DNA of 64,000 nucleotides from Proteiniclasticum sp. Its GTDB lineage: Bacteria > Bacillota > Clostridia > Clostridiales > Clostridiaceae. Positions within the stretch are counted from its first letter, which is position 1, and every line of letters starts with the position of its first letter. The stretch covers positions 186,001 to 250,000 of the forward strand of contig NZ_DOPX01000026.1 in the NCBI RefSeq assembly GCF_003514505.1. Reading direction: 5' to 3'. This document shows, piece by piece, positions 60,367 through 64,000 of this stretch. The notes below the pieces were generated by a model, which saw nothing but the letters and a program-made list of their open reading frames with translations, was not told the origin of the DNA and made no database searches. The translations under genes and the position numbers were made by a program.

Positions 60367-61370
60367 TATAGAGACTCAATTATTTTCCAGACTTTTTCTT
60401 CTACGGGAATCCCCATTCTAAGGTTTTCTTCCCGTCGCTTTATGGTGGACTCCCCTGGATAGTATACTGCCCCTCCCTCTCTTAAAGGTTCCGAATCTTT
60501 GGTGAAGGAAATAATACGTTCTGTCATTTTTCCAATCTCTTCCACACTGGAGAACTTTCTGGGATCTATGTCCAGAAGAATCTGAGACAGTCCTTTTTCT
60601 TTCATGGAGTCGCTGGGAATCTCAGAAACACTATCCCCTCCAGCTAAGATGGAAGCGATCATATCAAGAACCAGGGAGAATCCGCTGCCTTTCCAGAATC
60701 CTATGGGAAGCACCTGGGAGCTTTCCAGGATCTTTCCAGGATCCTTGGTAAGATTCCCGTCTCTATCATACCCGCCTGGAACCGGAAGCTCTTTTCCTGC
60801 AAGCTTTAAGGTCTCCATTTTTCCGTAGGAGAACTGGGAGAGTGCCATATCCACCACAATATGGGCTCCATCTTTTCCTGGGACCGCCATGATAAATGGA
60901 TTGTTTCCAATGCGCAGATCTTTCCCGCCATAGGCTGGCATATTGGGCATGGTATTGGTCCAGCAGATGCCGATATACCCTTCCTCTGCCGCCTGCCATC
61001 CAAATGCGCCACCTCGAAGCCAATGGTTGGTGTTTCTTAACGCCACCAGTCCAATGCCAAACTGATCCGCCAATTCACAGGCTCTTTTCATGGCTCTCTT
61101 GGCGTTGAGATTTCCAATGCCAAGCTGTCCATCCCACCTCTCCATGGCCCCAAAGGACATCTCGCAGAGGGCTTCTTTATCCACCTCTATGATACCCGCA
61201 TCAATCTGGCTGATGATCCTTGGGAAGCGGTTGACCCCGTGGCTGTAGACTCCATCGAGGCTTGTTTTTGCAAAGTTCTCTGCGGCTTCGTAGGCTCTTT
61301 CCTCTGAGAAACCTCTCTTCAACAAAATCTTCTTGAAGGTTTCCAGCATATCGTCATAGTAAATCCTCAT
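60366..61370 (-). CDS. Malate/L-lactate dehydrogenase-family (YiaK/DlgD-like) oxidoreductase
   Basis: 334 residues. SLDGVYSHGVNRFPR, ALRNTNHWLRGGAFGWQAAE and GNNPFIMAVP are hallmarks of the NAD(P)H-dependent malate/lactate/ureidoglycolate dehydrogenase family, closest by motif to 2,3-diketo-L-gulonate reductase. It reduces a 2-keto acid sugar or the reverse; the substrate is not certain. GGAG seven bases before the ATG at 61370. It is not linked with other sugar acid genes here. Confidence 0.9.
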   Translation of the reverse strand: MRIYYDDMLETFKKILLKRGFSEERAYEAAENFAKTSLDGVYSHGVNRFPRIISQIDAGIIEVDKEALCEMSFGAMERWDGQLGIGNLNAKRAMKRACELADQFGIGLVALRNTNHWLRGGAFGWQAAEEGYIGICWTNTMPNMPAYGGKDLRIGNNPFIMAVPGKDGAHIVVDMALSQFSYGKMETLKLAGKELPVPGGYDRDGNLTKDPGKILESSQVLPIGFWKGSGFSLVLDMIASILAGGDSVSEIPSDSMKEKGLSQILLDIDPRKFSSVEEIGKMTERIISFTKDSEPLREGGAVYYPGESTIKRREENLRMGIPVEEKVWKIIESL

Positions 61371-61587
61371 AAGTAAACTCCTTCACACTCCATTTTACTT
61401 TTAGTCTAACACATCTCTTCACCATAGCGCTTCCCCATTCCACAAGTTTTACTCTTATGCACGCCTTTTTTTCTAGAGACTGCCCAGTTTCCCAGTCTGT
61501 TCTTCGAAGCCGATTGATTCTATCGTCAGACCTCTTGCATGAGTAAATCTTCTGAAACCGTTGAAATTACATTCCTTTCAATCACTT

Positions 61588-61636
61588 GCAACCATTGGTT
61601 GCGAAACTTCAAGCCCTTCTTTCTGGTTTCGCAACC
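61588..61636 (+). promoter_or_regulatory. Probable XRE-regulator operator: three GGTTGC half-sites
   Basis: GCAACC (61588-61593) faces GGTTGC (61597-61602), and the latter extends to GGTTGCGAAAC (61597-61607), which is repeated inverted as GTTTCGCAACC at 61626-61636. A TATACT element at 61647-61652 follows. The array lies 46 bases before the XRE gene, suggesting autoregulation. The rest of the 310-base gap (61371-61681) shows no gene. Confidence 0.8.
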
Positions 61637-61681
61637 AAAAGTTCACTATACTGAAGATATCAAAGAAAAAGAGGTGGAGCT

Positions 61682-62272
61682 ATGAAACTGAATGAAAAGA
61701 TATTCTATCTTAGAAAAAAAGAAGGCTATTCCCAGGAAGCCCTGGCAGAAAAACTAGGGGTTTCCCGCCAGGCTGTAAGCAAATGGGAAAACGGAGATGC
61801 GGATCCTGAAATCTCTAAACTGAAACTGATGGCGGATGTCTTTGGTGTCACCACAGACTGGCTTCTTTCTGATAAAGGTATCGAGACGAAGAGCAGCACA
61901 TACTCCCATGCTCTGCCCTCTACCGCTTCCTCCATGCCCTCCTGGGTGGAGAACCTGCCGAGCATCATGGGAAAGATGATCAAGAGATACGGATGGATTG
62001 TTGGCGTCTATGTGGCTTTTTCCGGAGCGGCCATCGCAGGCTTGGGCTTTCTTGCACGGTTCATGACAAAAAGGATGTTTGGACTTTTCGGATCTCCTGG
62101 TGATGATCTATTTGGTCAAGATCCCATATTCATTGAGTTTGCCACAAGAAATCCTGTGTCTGTCATGGGCTCTTTCTTCATTCTCATTGGCTCTGTTCTC
62201 TTTATTTCTGGCATCCTCATCGCTGTAGCCTTAAAAAAATATGCCCAGAGAGAGAATCAAGAAAAGCAGTAA
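61682..62272 (+). CDS. XRE-family membrane-anchored regulator
   Basis: 196 residues: residues 1-65 form a Cro/CI-type HTH (LRKKEGYSQEALAEKLGVSR then QAVSKWENGDADP), a linker, then two helices (WIVGVYVAFSGAAIAGLGFL, MGSFFILIGSVLFISGILIA) that place the C-terminus in or at the membrane. Fusions of this kind occur in Bacillota and may link membrane state to transcription. AGGTGGAG precedes the ATG. It should bind the GGTTGC array upstream. The gene is convergent to the MATE gene. Confidence 0.88.
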   Translation: MKLNEKIFYLRKKEGYSQEALAEKLGVSRQAVSKWENGDADPEISKLKLMADVFGVTTDWLLSDKGIETKSSTYSHALPSTASSMPSWVENLPSIMGKMIKRYGWIVGVYVAFSGAAIAGLGFLARFMTKRMFGLFGSPGDDLFGQDPIFIEFATRNPVSVMGSFFILIGSVLFISGILIAVALKKYAQRENQEKQ

Positions 62273-62321
62273 TCCTTATGAAAGAACACTCTAGAGCTGA
62301 ACATTCACTGATTCTTACATG

Positions 62322-62370
62322 AAAAAGAGGAACCTTTTACACAATATACTTGTGTGAAGGTTCCTCTTTC
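62322..62370. terminator. Bidirectional terminator (XRE / MATE)
   Basis: AAAGAGGAACCTT pairs perfectly with AAGGTTCCTCTTT across a 20-base loop. The last codons of the MATE gene (stop at 62337) lie within the hairpin. Confidence 0.88.
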
Positions 62371-63686
62371 TTGTTTTCTGTTAAAATGAGAAACAGTCCC
62401 AAAAGAAGCGTAATGAACTCCACCAACGGGATGGTGAGCCAGATTCCATTGATGCCTAAGACCGGCGTAAGCAGAAACAGTGCAAAGGGAATCAGCACAA
62501 TACCGCGAAGCATGGATATCATAAAGGATATCCTGGCTTTTGCTTTGGAGGAGAAATAAGAGATGATCATGATATTGACGCCAGCGAAAAAGAAGGAGGT
62601 GAAATACAGCGCCATTCCTTCTTTTGCGATGGCGTAAAGCTCCAAATTGTTCTCCGGATTGAAGGCTCTGATGATCTCCTCTGGAAAAGCCATAAATACG
62701 AAATAGAGTGCAATGCCCAGAAGGAAAGAAAAACCAAGTCCAAGCCTTAATGTGTGCCTGATGTTCCCTTTATTCCCCTGTCCATGATTATAACTTACTA
62801 TGGGCTGAATCCCCTGCCCTGCTCCTGAGAACACGGCTATGAGAATCAGCGCAAGATTTGCTAAGATTCCATAAGCAGCAACCCCAGTTTCCCCCACATA
62901 CTCCAGAATCACGAGATTAAAAAGAAGAATCACAAGGCCTGAGGAAAGCTCCGTGATAAAGGATGGCACTCCGATGGAGAGCACTTTTTTCAGCTCTCCC
63001 GGTCTCCATGGGAACCGGATGAGATGAAACGTGTTCTCCTTTTGGATGAAGTAAGGAAGAAGCACCAGAATGCTGATGATGGGTGCAATACCTGTGGCCA
63101 GCGCCGCTCCTGCCATGCCCTTGTTAAGAGGATAGATGAATATATAATCCAGAAGGATATTGGACAGGCTTCCCGCCATCATGGCGGTCATGGCAAGCTT
63201 TGGTCTTTTGTCGTTTCTCACCATACTCACCAGCATACTGCTGATCATAAAAATGGCGGAGAATGGAAAAACCATGGTGGTGTATCCTAAAGAGAGATCC
63301 AAAATCTTCCCTTCTGCCCCAAGAAGCATCACGATCTCTTCCGGGAAGAGAAGCCCCAGCGCAGTATAAAGAAGACCAATCCCGATGCCCACAAGGATCA
63401 TCATGGTATACATCTCACTGCCCCGCTTCTGTCTTCCCTCACCTTTGTAGATGGAAAACATGGTGCCCACCCCATTGCCCAATAGAAGACTTGTGGCATA
63501 AATCAAGGTATAGGCTGGAATCACAATATTCAGTGCAACCAGGCCATCTTTTCCAATGCCGTTGGCAATGAAAAAAGTGTCTGCCAGGATAAAGGCAGAA
63601 AACCCAATCATGCTGAGCACGTTGAGCGATACATATTTAAAAAAGGTTTCATAGAGCTTTTTCTTTTCTCTTTGCCCTTTACCCAT
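62337..63686 (-). CDS. MATE-family multidrug/metabolite efflux protein
   Basis: 449 residues with twelve helices, from ATG 63686 (TTTGGAGG upstream; the frame open to 63788 has no site). MIGFSAFILADTFFIANGIG and GNGVGTMFSIYKGEG match the MATE N-lobe, and IFSGAGQGIQPIVSYNHGQG the C-lobe. It exports cationic compounds with Na+ or H+. The C-terminal KKEEPSHKYIV overlaps the terminator hairpin. Regulation unclear; the XRE gene converges with it. Confidence 0.9.
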   Translation of the reverse strand: MGKGQREKKKLYETFFKYVSLNVLSMIGFSAFILADTFFIANGIGKDGLVALNIVIPAYTLIYATSLLLGNGVGTMFSIYKGEGRQKRGSEMYTMMILVGIGIGLLYTALGLLFPEEIVMLLGAEGKILDLSLGYTTMVFPFSAIFMISSMLVSMVRNDKRPKLAMTAMMAGSLSNILLDYIFIYPLNKGMAGAALATGIAPIISILVLLPYFIQKENTFHLIRFPWRPGELKKVLSIGVPSFITELSSGLVILLFNLVILEYVGETGVAAYGILANLALILIAVFSGAGQGIQPIVSYNHGQGNKGNIRHTLRLGLGFSFLLGIALYFVFMAFPEEIIRAFNPENNLELYAIAKEGMALYFTSFFFAGVNIMIISYFSSKAKARISFMISMLRGIVLIPFALFLLTPVLGINGIWLTIPLVEFITLLLGLFLILTENKKEEPSHKYIV

Positions 63687-63989
63687 AATTCCTCCAAAAA
63701 AGAAGGCCATCTCAAGAAAGCCCATGCCGTAACAAGAACATTTTTTCCATCCTATCTTACCCAAAGTTCCCCTATTGGTCAAACCCATGAAATTTCAAAG
63801 TTTTTCAATGGCTCCGTGGCCAATTTGACAATCTGGTGATTTTGGATAAAAGCTTCTATGAGAGTGTATGATTTTTCTCCCTTTTCACCTGTTTCTCATA
63901 GACTTTGAGAAAATTAAAATTCTAGGAAAAAGAGAAAAGCTGTGTTACGATTTAGCAATGATAAATAACGTGAACAGGATGGTACAGAT
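63687..63989. other. Intergenic region, promoter only
   Basis: About 300 bases without an ORF between the MATE start and a possible gene at the right edge. A TTGACA lies near 63825 but has no good -10 at 17 bases. No RNA structure noticed. Confidence 0.5.
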
Positions 63990-64000
63990 ATGTTTATAGG
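63990..64000 (+). CDS. Possible start of a gene running off the right edge
   Basis: ATG at 63990 with AGGATGG about eight bases upstream, then only three codons before the window ends. The start is plausible but nothing can be said of the product. Confidence 0.3.

Noticed and set aside
1..64000. CRISPR arrays, tRNA/rRNA genes, insertion sequences or phage genes
   Set aside because: No short regularly spaced repeats, cloverleaf-like stretches, transposases or integrases were seen on either strand.

Overview
The window looks like chromosome from a low-to-mid GC Gram-positive anaerobe of the Clostridia (Bacillota). The reasons are the AGGAGG-type ribosome binding sites almost everywhere, frequent TTG and GTG starts, many tight intrinsic terminators, lipoproteins with lipobox cysteines, a GerMN-domain lipoprotein, UPF0597, iron-sulfur redox enzymes and several clostridial-type hypotheticals. 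The genus cannot be fixed from sequence reading alone. I saw no rRNA, tRNA, insertion sequence, phage or CRISPR array.

Layout. 1-6.8 kb: partial uracil-DNA glycosylase, an ENPP-type phosphodiesterase, an acetyltransferase, a GAF-Fis regulator, a 51-residue protein next to DUF554, a lipoprotein serpin and a DMT exporter. 7-12.5 kb: TlpA-CcdA thiol-redox pair, GerMN lipoprotein, FolC, a duplicated P-II-like protein and a lipoprotein. 12.6-19.2 kb: carbohydrate genes (GH13 alpha-glucosidase, GPH symporter plus GH36 alpha-galactosidase). 19.2-30.5 kb: mostly minus-strand housekeeping and membrane genes (MBL hydrolase, M15 and M50 peptidases, MgtE, SIMPL, DMT, an unknown 336-residue protein, a metallophosphoesterase broken by an in-frame stop, cytoplasmic GH13 alpha-amylase, an ABC transporter). 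30.8-32.8 kb: DUF4825 protein and the YjdI/YjdJ pair.

32.9-37.5 kb is an arsenic-type cassette. A CoA-disulfide reductase/rhodanese is divergent from arsR. arsR has a near-consensus promoter and a 22-bp palindromic operator, and is followed by an ArsP-like permease, a small CxxC thioredoxin and a permease split over two overlapping genes. 37.6-43.5 kb: second MgtE, LysR/YeiH divergent pair, then a coupled DUF1538 membrane protein and a second duplicated P-II-like protein. 43.6-47 kb: small envelope proteins (LURP-one, lipoprotein, membrane proteins). 47.1-51.7 kb: UPF0597/cysteine desulfidase, Fnr-like regulator, degenerate-GGDEF/EAL protein. 52.2-58.6 kb: a two-gene redox operon (membrane protein plus a large GltD-like iron-sulfur flavoprotein) facing an AraC regulator across a perfect inverted repeat, then an OYE-family reductase and an acetyltransferase.

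58.7-64 kb: nucleoside deaminase, a heliorhodopsin (retinal lysine K249) isolated between two terminators, a YiaK-type dehydrogenase, an XRE regulator with a triple half-site operator, a MATE exporter, and possibly the first codons of a gene at the right edge.

The most notable items are the heliorhodopsin in an apparent anaerobe, the two tandem-P-II proteins (one coupled to an internally duplicated DUF1538 protein), the arsenic-type cassette carrying intact and split permeases, and the metallophosphoesterase with an in-frame stop.
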